Below are positions 10,489 through 18,982 of a DNA stretch of 64,000 bases, piece after piece. Both the position numbers and the translations under genes were made by a program. The notes under the pieces were generated by a model. That model was not told the origin of the DNA and did no database searches. It saw only the letters and a program-made list of their open reading frames with translations. The first letter of the stretch is position 1, and every line of letters starts with the position of its first letter. The stretch is from positions 62,001 to 126,000 of the forward strand of contig JAKADK010000001.1 in assembly GCA_021820665.1 (NCBI GenBank). The letters are read 5' to 3'. The DNA comes from Actinomycetes bacterium. Its GTDB lineage: Bacteria; Actinomycetota; Acidimicrobiia; Acidimicrobiales; RAAP-2.

Positions 10489-10816
10489 CGTCGTCCCCGT
10501 CCCCGTCCCCGTCCCCGTCCCCGTCCCCGTCCCCGTCCCCTACGCCAGCGAGCAGCGACGCCATGGCCTGCGCCGCTTCGGCGACCGTCATCTGGGGGTC
10601 GAGGTCGGAGGGGTCGAGCTCGGGGCCCACGGTCCGCTCGGCCAGCTCCTCGCGGACGGCGTCCCACAGGTCGCCGAGATCCTCTGCGCCGATCCCGAGG
10701 TCGGACAGCACCGTGTCGTCGGCGTCGTCGTCTTCGCTGCTCAGCAGCGCGCACAGCAGCATCGAGATGGTCTCGGCGTCCGCGGTCCTTCCGCGCTGGT
10801 GGGTCTCTGCGGGCAT
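10481..10816 (-). CDS. acidic protein with Gly-Asp repeat tail
   Basis: A 111-residue protein with an overall strongly acidic composition (SSEDDDADDT in the N-terminal half) ending in about nine Gly-Asp pairs and DDDA. The tail is encoded by a perfect hexanucleotide array at 10493-10540. No known domain is seen. It lies between the flavin reductase gene, whose stop at 10817 adjoins its start at 10816, and the membrane protein it overlaps by eight bases. An acidic adaptor or metal-binding role is possible. Tail length is likely to vary between strains without a frameshift, because the unit is six bases. Confidence 0.6.
   Translation of the reverse strand: MPAETHQRGRTADAETISMLLCALLSSEDDDADDTVLSDLGIGAEDLGDLWDAVREELAERTVGPELDPSDLDPQMTVAEAAQAMASLLAGVGDGDGDGDGDGDGDGDDDA
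10493..10540. repeat. (GTCCCC)8 tandem repeat
   Basis: Eight perfect copies of GTCCCC (48 bases) inside the 3' end of the acidic protein gene; on the minus strand they encode Gly-Asp pairs. The array lies just downstream of the next gene's start codon at 10488, so copy-number change would also alter the spacing of upstream signals for that gene. Confidence 0.95.
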
Positions 10817-11605
10817 TCAGTCGTACTTCTCCGTCTCGATGACCTCGGGCGCGACATCGAGGTCGACCAGGGCGGCGGCGACCGACTCGACCATGGCCGG
10901 GGACCCGCACAGGTAGGCGGCGCTGGGGTGGATCCCTTCGAGGCTCTCCGACAGCACGGTCCTGTCCACCCGCCGGTGGTAGTGGGCGCGGGGTTCGACC
11001 GGGTCACGGGTGATGCAGTGCACGACCCGCAGCCAGGAGTGCCCAGATGCCAGCGCGGCGAGCTCGTCACGGTAGAAGGCGTGGGAATAGGTGATCGCCG
11101 AGCAGACCGCCACGACCGGGTCGCGCCGGCCCCGGTGCGCGGCGTGGCGGACCATCGACATGAGCGGCACCATCCCGCTGCCGGCGCCGACCAGCAGCAC
11201 GGGGCCGGCGTCACGACCGTCCCAGGTGAACCGGCCGTAGGGTCCCCGCACGTCGAGGCGCTCGCCGGCGCGGAGGCCGACCAGCCGAGGGGAGAGGAGG
11301 CCCCCGGGCACCTCACGGACGCCGAGGTCTATCACCGAGGGATCCGGTGCCGGCGAGGAGCCGACCGAGTAGGCCCGCTGCACCGGCCGGGGCCGCCCGG
11401 GCACCGCCAGGCGCACGTTGTAGTACTGGCCGGGGAGGAAACCGGCCGCGTCGCCGAGCCGGAGACGCAAGGTGACGGCATCGGGGGCCTCGTCGATCAC
11501 AGCGGTCACCGTCGCCTCCTGCCACGCCGGTGCTACCCCGTCTCGGGAACGCCGTACGCCTGGGGGCCCCGACCGTTCGGCCGTCGTCACGCTCGAATGC
11601 TCCAC
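10817..11605 (-). CDS. FAD/NAD(P)-binding ferredoxin reductase-like protein
   Basis: A 262-residue single-chain flavin reductase of the ferredoxin-NADP reductase superfamily. Residues about 30-115 are the FAD barrel with GQYYNVRL and the flavin motif RAYSVGSSP; GPYGRFTW closes that domain. The NAD(P) domain begins with GAGSGMVPLMSM and ends with CGSPAMVESV. No 2Fe-2S domain is attached. It starts with GTG at 11605 about ten bases after a CTAGAGATAC element, so it may be leaderless. A close paralogue is encoded at 25220-26002. The electron acceptor is probably a neighbouring protein, perhaps the membrane protein at 9094-10488. Confidence 0.85.
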   Translation of the reverse strand: MEHSSVTTAERSGPPGVRRSRDGVAPAWQEATVTAVIDEAPDAVTLRLRLGDAAGFLPGQYYNVRLAVPGRPRPVQRAYSVGSSPAPDPSVIDLGVREVPGGLLSPRLVGLRAGERLDVRGPYGRFTWDGRDAGPVLLVGAGSGMVPLMSMVRHAAHRGRRDPVVAVCSAITYSHAFYRDELAALASGHSWLRVVHCITRDPVEPRAHYHRRVDRTVLSESLEGIHPSAAYLCGSPAMVESVAAALVDLDVAPEVIETEKYD

Positions 11606-11614
11606 GCCGTCAGT

Positions 11615-11624
11615 GTATCTCTAG
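11615..11624 (-). promoter_or_regulatory. CTAGAGATAC promoter element
   Basis: The minus strand reads CTAGAGATACACT, then ten bases before the GTG of the flavin reductase gene. TACACT could be a -10 box for a leaderless transcript. Third occurrence of the element seen at 1597-1607 and 2805-2814. Confidence 0.4.
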
Positions 11625-11625
11625 C

Positions 11626-12768
11626 TCACAGCAGAGTTTCAAGGATCGCCGTCTCGGGCACGGCCGCGGGCGGTGCCGCCCGGCCCGGCACGCCAGAGGG
11701 CGGCCGATCCTTCGTAGTCGACGAGGACCACCTCGAGCTCGAAGCTCGATCCCGCATGCGCCAGGCAGGCGGCGCGGGCACGCTCAACAGGGCCAGTGGT
11801 CCCAGGCACCCATGGACCACGCAGGCGTCGAAGAAGTGCCGGGCCGTCGCCGTCGCCGTCGCCGCCTCCACCACTGCCGGGGGCGCCCCTGCCTCGACCG
11901 CCAGCGCGGCGAGCAGCGCCGTGTCGACCTCGGAGCGGTGGAAGTGGGTCATCATCACCCCCGCCGCGAGCTTGGTCAGCTTGCCGGCCATGCCGACGAA
12001 CACCACCTTTGCCATCCCGACGTGCGCGGCGCGCCGCAGGGCGATCCCGGTGAAGTCGCCCACCTCGACCAGGCACACCGGGTCGAGGGCCGGGTAGAGC
12101 CGGGCGGCCGCCGCCGCCGAGCGGGTGCCGGTCGCCAGCACCACGGTCCGCTCGCCCTGGGCGGCGGCCACGTCGATCTGCTGGACCACCGACGCCCGGT
12201 AGGAGGCGGTGGAGAAGGGTCGCACGACGCCCGAGGTCCCGAGGATCGAGATCCCTCCCAGGATGCCGAGGCGGGCGTTGGTGGTCTCGGCCGCCATCGC
12301 CTCGCCGCCGGGGACCGAGAAGGTGACGTCGACCGGCTCGGTGCCGACCTCGGCGAGGGCGGCCAGGATCATGCGTCTCGGCACCGGGTTGATCGCCGGG
12401 GCACCCACCGCAAGGCCGAGGCCCGGCTTGGTGATGGTCCCGATCCTCTCGCCAGCACGAAGGACATGGTCCCCGCCGGATCCCCGGGCGCGCACCCCGG
12501 CGGTCATGCGGGCGCCGTCCGTGCAGTCCGGGTCGTCGCCGGCGTCCTTCACGACCGCGGCCCTGCCGGCGCTGTCCCACTCGACCGGGAAGCCCACCCG
12601 ACGCCCCGGCGGCAGCGCCACCTCCACCCGCTCGGGGCGCCGGCCGGAGACGACGGCGAGGTAGGCGGCTTTGGCGGCGGCCGACGCGCAGGTCCCGGTC
12701 GTCCACGCGGTGCGCAGCCCCTTCCGGCCGGCGGCGCCAGGGCTCGAGTCGGTCTCGTCGGGCTCCAT
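11626..12768 (-). CDS. cbiD: cobalt-precorrin-5B C1-methyltransferase CbiD
   Basis: About 380 residues from the ATG at 12768; a GTG at 12807 is in frame but lies inside a strong stem-loop. Landmarks of CbiD are RTAWTTGTCASAAAKAA at the N-terminus, VKDAGDDPDCTDGA, TKPGLGLAVGAPAINPVPR, ARLGILGGISILGTSGVVRP and HFHRSEVD. CbiD methylates C1 of cobalt-precorrin-5B in the anaerobic (early cobalt insertion) cobalamin route, using S-adenosylmethionine. No other cobalamin gene is nearby, which is unusual, since cbi genes normally cluster. The final 45 residues are low-complexity Ser/Pro/Ala sequence. Confidence 0.93.
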   Translation of the reverse strand: MEPDETDSSPGAAGRKGLRTAWTTGTCASAAAKAAYLAVVSGRRPERVEVALPPGRRVGFPVEWDSAGRAAVVKDAGDDPDCTDGARMTAGVRARGSGGDHVLRAGERIGTITKPGLGLAVGAPAINPVPRRMILAALAEVGTEPVDVTFSVPGGEAMAAETTNARLGILGGISILGTSGVVRPFSTASYRASVVQQIDVAAAQGERTVVLATGTRSAAAAARLYPALDPVCLVEVGDFTGIALRRAAHVGMAKVVFVGMAGKLTKLAAGVMMTHFHRSEVDTALLAALAVEAGAPPAVVEAATATATARHFFDACVVHGCLGPLALLSVPAPPAWRMRDRASSSRWSSSTTKDRPPSGVPGRAAPPAAVPETAILETLL

Positions 12769-12793
12769 CGGGCCGCTCAGAGCGCCGCGCCCG

Positions 12794-12849
12794 CCATCGG
12801 GACGCACCCGAGCGGCACGCGGCTTCTCGCGCCGCTCGGGTGCCGATGG
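12794..12849. other. long stem-loop in the cbiD leader
   Basis: GCACCCGAGCGGC (12804-12816) pairs perfectly with 12831-12843 around a 14-base loop, and CCATCG (12794-12799) pairs with CGATGG (12844-12849) outside it. The structure lies just upstream of the chosen cbiD start on the minus strand and could be an attenuator or a regulated leader. I do not see a cobalamin riboswitch core around it. Confidence 0.55.
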
Positions 12850-12961
12850 TCCCCTGGCACGGGTCGACTTCCGGAGAGCACCACATCCTGATAAGTTCTA
12901 GTGGAGGACAGAACAACAGGGCCACTCCGGTGCTCCCCGGGTGCCCAGGAGGGAGGAGGCA

Positions 12962-13183
12962 ATGGCAACCGTCGACGCCCGCCCGATCATCGCGTCGGGC
13001 GATGAGCCGTTCGAGACGATCATGGCCGCGGCCACCGCCCTCGAAGACGGCGAGGAGCTGGTCGTCCTGGCGCCGTTCGAGCCGGTGCCTCTCGAAGGGG
13101 TGCTGTCGTCGCAGGGCTTCTCCTATGAGGCAGAGGACCTCGGCGGCGGCGACTGGCGGGTTACCTTCCGGCGGCCGTCGTGA
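12962..13183 (+). CDS. single-domain DUF2249 protein
   Basis: A 73-residue protein consisting of one DUF2249 domain: FETIMAAATALEDGEELVVLAPFEPVPLEGVLSSQGF followed by a WRVTFRR strand end, the same fold as the tandem domains at 2853-4103. GGAGGGAGGAGG precedes the ATG at 12962. TAAGTT near 12891 could be a -10 box. It is first in a run of five coupled genes and overlaps the DUF59 gene by four bases. DUF2249 plus DUF59 repeats the pairing seen in the suf operon, pointing to Fe-S maturation or repair. Confidence 0.82.
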   Translation: MATVDARPIIASGDEPFETIMAAATALEDGEELVVLAPFEPVPLEGVLSSQGFSYEAEDLGGGDWRVTFRRPS

Positions 13184-13566
13184 CGGACCGAACGACAGAC
13201 GGCGGCCCTCGCCCCGGCGCCCCGGCTGACGCACGCAGCGGGCTCCAGCTGCCGACGTCCGATGTGCTCGACGCAGCCTGGGACGCGCTGCGCGGCGTCT
13301 ACGACCCCGAGCTGTACCTCGACGTGGTGGCGCTCGGGCTGGTCTACGACGTCCGGGCCGAAGGTGGCACGGTGGTCGTCGAGATGACGATGACGACGCC
13401 GGGCTGCCCGGCATCCGAGGTGCTCCCCGAGATGGCCCGTGCCGCCATCGCCGACGCCGTCGACGGTTCCGTCGAGGTCGACGTGCGGGTGGTGTGGGAC
13501 CCGCCGTGGAGCCCGGCCATGATCGACGAGGAGGCGGCGGCGGCCCTCGGGTTCCGGGCCCGGTGA
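13180..13566 (+). CDS. MIP18/DUF59-family Fe-S maturation protein
   Basis: A 128-residue protein starting with GTG at 13180. After a disordered 25-residue N-terminus comes the DUF59 core: LRGVYDPELYLDVVALGLVYDV, MTTPGCPASEV with the conserved Cys, and VVWDPPWSPAMI. Such proteins (PaaD, MIP18, SufT domain) support delivery of Fe-S clusters to enzymes. It is coupled on both sides by four-base overlaps (DUF2249 upstream, DUF488 downstream). Confidence 0.88.
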   Translation: MTDRTTDGGPRPGAPADARSGLQLPTSDVLDAAWDALRGVYDPELYLDVVALGLVYDVRAEGGTVVVEMTMTTPGCPASEVLPEMARAAIADAVDGSVEVDVRVVWDPPWSPAMIDEEAAAALGFRAR

Positions 13567-13967
13567 CCCCGGCAACGAGGACTGGGGCGGCGGCGAAAAC
13601 GGGCGTCGAGGTGGTCCGGGTGTACGAGGACCCCGGGCGTCGCGCCGGCGAGCACCGGGTGCTTGTCGACCGGCTGTGGCCCCGGGGGGTCAAGAAGGCA
13701 GCCGTGGACTTCGACGAGTGGGCGAAGGACGCAGCACCGAGCGCCGAGCTTCGCCGCTGGTACGGCCACGACCCGGGGCGGTTCGGTGAGTTCGCCCGCT
13801 GCTACAAGGTCGAGCTGGACCACGAGCCCGGCGCGTCCGCCGTCGAGCGGTTGCGGGGTCTCGCACGTGCCCGCGGTCGCCTCGTGCTCCTGACCGCCAC
13901 CCGTGACGTCGAGCACTCGGGGGCCGCGGTGCTCGCCGACGTGCTCGCCGCGGGGAGGGGCAGGTAG
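13563..13967 (+). CDS. DUF488 family protein
   Basis: A 134-residue protein from GTG at 13563. It shows the DUF488 signature VLVDRLWPRGVKKAAVDFDEWAKDAAPSAELRRWYGHDP and the final LTATRDVEHSGAAVLADVL. The family is common in bacteria, and no activity has been firmly established. It overlaps the DUF59 gene by four bases and is followed after three bases by the DNA glycosylase gene. Confidence 0.88.
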   Translation: MTPATRTGAAAKTGVEVVRVYEDPGRRAGEHRVLVDRLWPRGVKKAAVDFDEWAKDAAPSAELRRWYGHDPGRFGEFARCYKVELDHEPGASAVERLRGLARARGRLVLLTATRDVEHSGAAVLADVLAAGRGR

Positions 13968-13970
13968 CCG

Positions 13971-15017
13971 GTGGGGATCGCCCGCTTCGCGATCGAGGTC
14001 TGCCCGCCGTTCCGCCTGGACCTGACCGTCTGGGCGCTGCGGCGCCGACCGCACAACACCATCGACGTATGGGACGGCACGACCTACACGAGGACGCTCG
14101 TGGCCGGCGCCGTCCCGGTGCTGGTCGCCGTCCGCCAGGAGCCGGGTGGGGAGTCGGAGCGGGTGCGCCTCGGTGTCGAGGTGCGCCGCCGCGGGGAGGC
14201 CCTGAGCGGGGCTGGCGTCGCCGAGGTGCGCCGCACCCTCTGCCGGATGCTCGGGCTCGGGGTCGACCTCGCCGGCTTCTATGAGCTGGCGGCGGCCGAC
14301 GAGCGCCTCGCCGGGCTCGCTGGGCGCTTCAGAGGCGTGCGGCCGCCGCGCTTTGCCGGCGTCTTCGAGGCGCTCGTGAACGCGGTTGCCTGCCAGCAGC
14401 TCTCCCTCACTGTCGGCATCCACCTCCTCGACCGCCTGGCCGCCGTCTACGGACCCGAGGTCGGGCTCCGGGGCGCCACGCCGGGGTTCCCGGCGGCCGA
14501 GCGTCTCGCCGCAGCCGAGCCGTCCCACCTGCGCCGCCTCGGGTTCAGCGTGGCGAAGGCCCGGACCCTCACCGGGCTCGCCCGCCGGGTGGCTTCGGGG
14601 ACCCTCGACCTCGACGCCTTTGCGCAGGCCGACGACGAGCACGCCACCGCCGCCCTCGTGGCCTTGCCGGGCATCGGCCGCTGGAGCGCCGAGTACGTGC
14701 TGCTGCGGGGCCTCGGGCGCCTCGGGGTCCTCCCCGGCGACGACGTCGGCGCCCGCAACAACCTGCGCCGGCACTTCGAGCTGCCGGCTGCCGCCGGCTA
14801 CGACGAGGTCGCCGCCCTGACCAAGAGCTGGTGGCCGTACGGCGGACTGATCTACTTCCACGTCCTCCTCGACGCCCTCGCCCGAGGTGGCCACCTGGAG
14901 GCCGCCGAAGCCGACCCGCCGGCCCACGGTCCGGCCTCCCTCCGCACGTTCGCCGTGCAGTCGGGCTCCCGCCGCCCCGCCGCCGGCGCCCGGCTCGACG
15001 CGGGAGACGTCGCATGA
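13971..15017 (+). CDS. DNA-3-methyladenine glycosylase II (AlkA-like)
   Basis: A 348-residue protein starting with GTG at 13971. The C-terminal half is the helix-hairpin-helix glycosylase fold: ALVNAVACQQLSL, then the hairpin LVALPGIGRWSAEYVLLRGLGR and the downstream catalytic Asp region LPGDDVGARN. The N-terminal domain (FRLDLTVWALRRRPHNTIDVW) matches AlkA-type N-domains. The enzyme removes alkylated purines from DNA in base-excision repair. It sits between DUF488 and metE, overlapping metE by four bases, an unusual partnership. Confidence 0.88.
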   Translation: MGIARFAIEVCPPFRLDLTVWALRRRPHNTIDVWDGTTYTRTLVAGAVPVLVAVRQEPGGESERVRLGVEVRRRGEALSGAGVAEVRRTLCRMLGLGVDLAGFYELAAADERLAGLAGRFRGVRPPRFAGVFEALVNAVACQQLSLTVGIHLLDRLAAVYGPEVGLRGATPGFPAAERLAAAEPSHLRRLGFSVAKARTLTGLARRVASGTLDLDAFAQADDEHATAALVALPGIGRWSAEYVLLRGLGRLGVLPGDDVGARNNLRRHFELPAAAGYDEVAALTKSWWPYGGLIYFHVLLDALARGGHLEAAEADPPAHGPASLRTFAVQSGSRRPAAGARLDAGDVA

Positions 15018-17365
15018 GGACCGCTGTGCACGGCATGGCACGCATCGGCCGGCACCGGGAGCTCAAGTGGGCGCTCGAGGACTACTGGGCCGGACGCTCC
15101 GCCGAAGACACGCTCTTGGGGGTCGGCGCCGGCATCCGCCGCGACAACTGGCGCACCTTGGCCGCAGCCGGGGTCGGCTTCGTGCCCTCCAACGACTTCT
15201 CGCTCTACGACCACGTGCTCGACGCCGCCGTCGCGCTGGGCGCTGTCCCGGCCCGCTTCGGGCCGCCGGGGGCGAAGGGCAGCCTGGCGCGCTACTTCGC
15301 CATGGCCCGAGGCGGCGAGGTGGGCGGCGTGGCGGTCGCGCCGCTCGAGCTGACCAAGTGGTTCGACACCAACTACCACCAGCTGGTGCCCGAGATCGGC
15401 CCGGACACCGCGTTCTCGCCGGACCCCTCCAAGGCCCTGGGCGAGCTGGAGGAGGCCAAGGCCCTCGGCATCGAGACCACGCCGGTGCTCCTCGGCCCGC
15501 TCACCTTCCTGCTGCGCAGCGCGCCGGCCACGCCAGGGTTCTCCCCGCTCACGCTCCTCGACCGGCTCGTCGACGTCTACGTCCAACTGCTCGAGGCGCT
15601 GTCGGCGGCCGGCGCCCGGTGGGTCCGCCTCGACGAGCCCGCCTTGGCCGAGGACCGCAGCCCCGGCGAGCTCGACGCCCTCGCCCACGCCTACCGGCGA
15701 CTCGGCGAGGCCTCAGCTCGCCCCAGCCTCGCCATCTCGACCTACTTCGGCCACGTCGGCGGAGCGATGGCGACCCTGGCGGAGCTGCCGGTCGAGGGTA
15801 TCGGCCTCGACCTCTGCCGGGGACCGGAGAACCTCGCCCTCCTGGAAGAAACCCGGGGCATCGGCGAGCGGGTGCTCTTCGCCGGGGTGGTCGACGGGCG
15901 CAACGTCTGGGTGAACGACCTCGACGCCTCCCTCGGGCTGCTCGATCGGATCGGCGCCTACGCCGCCGAGGTGGTGGCCTCCACCTCCTGCTCCCTCCTG
16001 CACGTGCCGGTGAGCCTCGAGGCCGAGACGACGTTGGATCCCGAGGTCCGGCCGTGGCTGGCCTTCGCCGAGGAGAAGGTCGCCGAGCTGGCGGTCCTGG
16101 CCGAGGGCGCGGAGCACGGCCCCGGCCGCATCGCCGGCGAGCTCGAGGCCAACCGGGCGGTCCGAGCGGCGCGGCGTGCGTCGGAGCGGGTGTGCGACCC
16201 TACCGTCCGGCGGGCGATGGCCCAGGCTCCCGCCGACCCCCGCCGGCGTGGCTCGCCGGCCGAACGGACCGCCGCTCAGGCGGCGCGCCTCGCCCTCCCG
16301 CCCCTTGCGACCACGACGATCGGCTCGTTCCCCCAGACCGCGGCGCTGCGAGCGGTGCGGGCGTCGTGGCGGGCCGGGAAGACGACGGAGGCGGAGTACC
16401 ACCGGGCGCTCGAAGCCGAGATCGACCGGGTCGTCGCCCTCCAAGAGGAGCTCGGTCTCGACGTGCTGGTCCACGGCGAGCCCGAGCGCGACGACATGGT
16501 CCGCTACTTCGCCGCCTCGCTTTGCGGTTTCGTGCTGCCCGAGGCCGGCTGGGTCCAGTCCTACGGCTCTCGCTGCGTGCGGCCGCCGATCCTCTTCGGC
16601 GACGTCGCCCGCCCCGAGCCGCTCACCGTCACCTGGACCGCCTACGCGGCCGCCCGTACGACCAGGCCCCTGAAGGCCATGCTCACCGGGCCGGTCACCA
16701 TGCTCTCGTGGTCCTTCGTCCGAGACGATCTTCCCCGAGCAGACGTGGCCGCCCAGCTCGGCCTCGCCCTCGCCGAGGAGGTGGCCGATCTCCAGTGCAC
16801 GGGCATCGCCGTCGTCCAGATCGACGAGCCCGCCCTGCGGGAGGGCCTGCCGCTGCGCCGCGGCGGGCGTGCCGAGTACCTGGCGTGGGCGACGCGGGCC
16901 TTCCGCCTGGCCAGCTCGGCCGCCTTGCCGGCTACCCAGGTGCACACCCACATGTGCTACGCCGAGCTGGCCGACGTCGTGGACGTGCTCGCCGAGCTCG
17001 ACGTCGACGTGGCCTCCTTCGAGGCGGCGCGCTCGGCCATGGCGCTCCTCTCTGCGCTCGGCGAGGCCGCCTACCAGGGCGGTGTCGGGCCTGGCGTCTA
17101 CGATGTGCACTCGCCGCAGGTGCCGGCCGAAGACGACATCGCGTCGCTCCTCCGCCGGGCCGTCGGGGCCGTCGGGCCCGAGCGCCTGTGGGTGAACCCC
17201 GACTGCGGGCTCAAGACCCGCGGCTACGCCGAGCTCACCGAGGCGCTTGCCAACATGGTGGCAGCTGCCCGCCAGGTGCGCGCCGAGCTGGCCACCGCGG
17301 CGCGGCCACGAGGGCCGGCGGAGGGCGCCGCCCGGGGATCGCCCGGCGGCGCGGGCCGGACGTGA
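15014..17365 (+). CDS. metE: cobalamin-independent methionine synthase MetE
   Basis: 783 residues from ATG at 15014, which overlaps the glycosylase stop. The N-terminal repeat holds RELKWALEDYWAG and ELTKWFDTNYHQLVPEI. The C-terminal catalytic barrel holds TTTIGSFPQTAALRAVR, VHGEPERDDMVRYFA, GPVTMLSWSFVRDD, the zinc-site segment HTHMCYAEL and the final NPDCGLKTRGY with the second zinc Cys. MetE transfers a methyl group from 5-methyltetrahydropteroyl-glutamate to homocysteine without B12. Length and motifs are complete. No riboswitch precedes it; translation seems coupled to the upstream gene. Confidence 0.97.
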   Translation: MRTAVHGMARIGRHRELKWALEDYWAGRSAEDTLLGVGAGIRRDNWRTLAAAGVGFVPSNDFSLYDHVLDAAVALGAVPARFGPPGAKGSLARYFAMARGGEVGGVAVAPLELTKWFDTNYHQLVPEIGPDTAFSPDPSKALGELEEAKALGIETTPVLLGPLTFLLRSAPATPGFSPLTLLDRLVDVYVQLLEALSAAGARWVRLDEPALAEDRSPGELDALAHAYRRLGEASARPSLAISTYFGHVGGAMATLAELPVEGIGLDLCRGPENLALLEETRGIGERVLFAGVVDGRNVWVNDLDASLGLLDRIGAYAAEVVASTSCSLLHVPVSLEAETTLDPEVRPWLAFAEEKVAELAVLAEGAEHGPGRIAGELEANRAVRAARRASERVCDPTVRRAMAQAPADPRRRGSPAERTAAQAARLALPPLATTTIGSFPQTAALRAVRASWRAGKTTEAEYHRALEAEIDRVVALQEELGLDVLVHGEPERDDMVRYFAASLCGFVLPEAGWVQSYGSRCVRPPILFGDVARPEPLTVTWTAYAAARTTRPLKAMLTGPVTMLSWSFVRDDLPRADVAAQLGLALAEEVADLQCTGIAVVQIDEPALREGLPLRRGGRAEYLAWATRAFRLASSAALPATQVHTHMCYAELADVVDVLAELDVDVASFEAARSAMALLSALGEAAYQGGVGPGVYDVHSPQVPAEDDIASLLRRAVGAVGPERLWVNPDCGLKTRGYAELTEALANMVAAARQVRAELATAARPRGPAEGAARGSPGGAGRT

Positions 17366-17428
17366 CCGACCTCGCCCTGTGCCCCGTCCGGGTCACCCGG
17401 GCAGATGCACGCGTGCGGGGGGCGAGCC

Positions 17429-18937
17429 ATGGCTGATCCCCGAGGGTTCTTGAAGTACGAACGGGAGCTTCCGCGGCACCGGCCGGTCCCGATCAGGGTC
17501 CGTGACTGGCGCGAGGTCTACGAGCCGTTCCCCGCCGACGCCGCTCGGCGCCAGGCGGCCCGCTGCATGGACTGCGGCGTCCCCTTCTGCCACGACGGCT
17601 GCCCGCTCGGGAACCTCATCCCCGAGTGGAACGACCTCGTGTACCGCGGCAACTGGGCCGAGGCGAGCGAGCGGCTGCACGCCACCAACAACTTCCCCGA
17701 CTTCACCGGGCGCCTGTGCCCGGCGCCCTGCGAGGCGGCGTGCGTGCTCGGGATCAACGCCGAGCCGGTCACCATCAAGCAGATCGAGTACGAGATCGTC
17801 GAGCGGGCCTGGGCCGAAGGCTGGCTCGGACCGGTCCGCCCGGCGCAGCGTACGGGCCGTCGGGTCGCCGTGGTGGGCTCCGGTCCGGCCGGACTGGCCG
17901 CCGCCCAGCAGCTCGCCCGGGCCGGCCACTCGGTCGTGGTCTTCGAGCGGGCGCCACGGCCCGGCGGCTTGCTCCGCTACGGCATCCCCGAGTTCAAGCT
18001 GGAGAAGCGCGTGATCGATCGCCGCCTCGGCCAGCTCACGGCCGAAGGGGTGGAGCTGCGCTGCGGCGTGACGGTCGGGACCTGCGGGGCCGACACCCCG
18101 CCCTCGGTGCCGGGCGGCCGGGAGACCCTCGACGTGGCCACGCTGCGCTCGACCTTCGACGCCGTGCTGCTCGCCACCGGTGCCACGATCCCACGGGACC
18201 TTCAGGTCCCCGGCAGGGTGCTGCACGGCGTCCACCAGGCGATGGAGTACCTGACGGGAGCCAACCGGGTCACCGAGGGCTCGTTGGACCGCCCACCCAT
18301 CGACGCCGCCGGCAAGGCCGTCGTGATCATCGGTGGCGGCGACACGGGGGCCGACTGCCTCGGGACGGCGCACCGCCAGGGAGCCGGCACGGTCCACCAG
18401 CTCGAGATCCTCCCCGAGCCGCCGGCCGCCCGCAGCGAGGAGGACCCCTGGCCGACGTGGCCGAGGATCCTGCGCACCTACCCCGCCCACGAGGAGGGCG
18501 GCGAGCGGCTGTTCTCGGTGTCGACCGCCGGCCTCGTCGGCGACGCCGCCGGGCACGTCCGGGGGCTGCGCGCCGACCAGGTGCGACACGTCGCCGCGGC
18601 CGCCGGACGCGGCACGTTCGAGCCGGTTGCCGGATCGGCCTTCGAGCTGCGCTGCGACCTGGTGCTGCTGGCGCTCGGGTTCACCGGTCCCGAACGCCAG
18701 GGCCTCGTCGCCGACCTCGGCGTGGCGCTGACCGACCGGGGCACCGTCGCCGTCGACGCCGGGTGGGAGACGGACGTCGAGGGGGTCTTCGCCTGCGGGG
18801 ACGCGGTGAAGGGCCAGAGCCTGGTGGTGTGGGCGATCGCCGAGGGCAGGGCGGCGGCCGCGGCCGTCGACCGCCGCCTCATGGGGACGAGCGACCTTCC
18901 GGCGCCGGTGGTCCCCGGACAGCTCCCCCTCCGTTGA
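17429..18937 (+). CDS. gltD: glutamate synthase small subunit (GltD)
   Basis: 502 residues from ATG at 17429. The N-terminal Fe-S domain has CMDCGVPFCHDGCPLGNLIPEWN and CPAPCEAACVLGIN. The FAD-binding motif is VAVVGSGPAGLAAAQQLA and the NADPH motif is VVIIGGGDTGADCLGTAHR, with the C-terminal VFACGDAVKGQSLVVWAI. GltD passes electrons from NADPH to the large subunit GltB for glutamate formation. No gltB is in the window, which is unusual but not rare. It follows metE by 63 bases. Confidence 0.94.
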   Translation: MADPRGFLKYERELPRHRPVPIRVRDWREVYEPFPADAARRQAARCMDCGVPFCHDGCPLGNLIPEWNDLVYRGNWAEASERLHATNNFPDFTGRLCPAPCEAACVLGINAEPVTIKQIEYEIVERAWAEGWLGPVRPAQRTGRRVAVVGSGPAGLAAAQQLARAGHSVVVFERAPRPGGLLRYGIPEFKLEKRVIDRRLGQLTAEGVELRCGVTVGTCGADTPPSVPGGRETLDVATLRSTFDAVLLATGATIPRDLQVPGRVLHGVHQAMEYLTGANRVTEGSLDRPPIDAAGKAVVIIGGGDTGADCLGTAHRQGAGTVHQLEILPEPPAARSEEDPWPTWPRILRTYPAHEEGGERLFSVSTAGLVGDAAGHVRGLRADQVRHVAAAAGRGTFEPVAGSAFELRCDLVLLALGFTGPERQGLVADLGVALTDRGTVAVDAGWETDVEGVFACGDAVKGQSLVVWAIAEGRAAAAAVDRRLMGTSDLPAPVVPGQLPLR

Positions 18938-18950
18938 GCCGCTGCTCAAC
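18933..18950. terminator. stem-loop after gltD
   Basis: GTTGAGC-CGCT-GCTCAAC is a perfect seven-base stem with a four-base loop that overlaps the gltD stop codon. There is no T-run, so it may be a transcript-end stabiliser or weak terminator. Confidence 0.4.
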
Positions 18951-18982
18951 GCCTGCACCGAGAAAGGAACGACAAGACGGAC

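Noticed and set aside
10493-10540. CRISPR-like repeat
   Set aside because: Six-base units without spacers: a simple tandem repeat.
12794-12900. Cobalamin riboswitch upstream of cbiD
   Set aside because: No B12-box-like core is visible, and the leader is shorter than a typical cobalamin riboswitch.
17362-17436. Short ORF overlapping the metE stop and gltD start
   Set aside because: About 24 codons, no features; it probably only reflects the GTGA at the metE stop.
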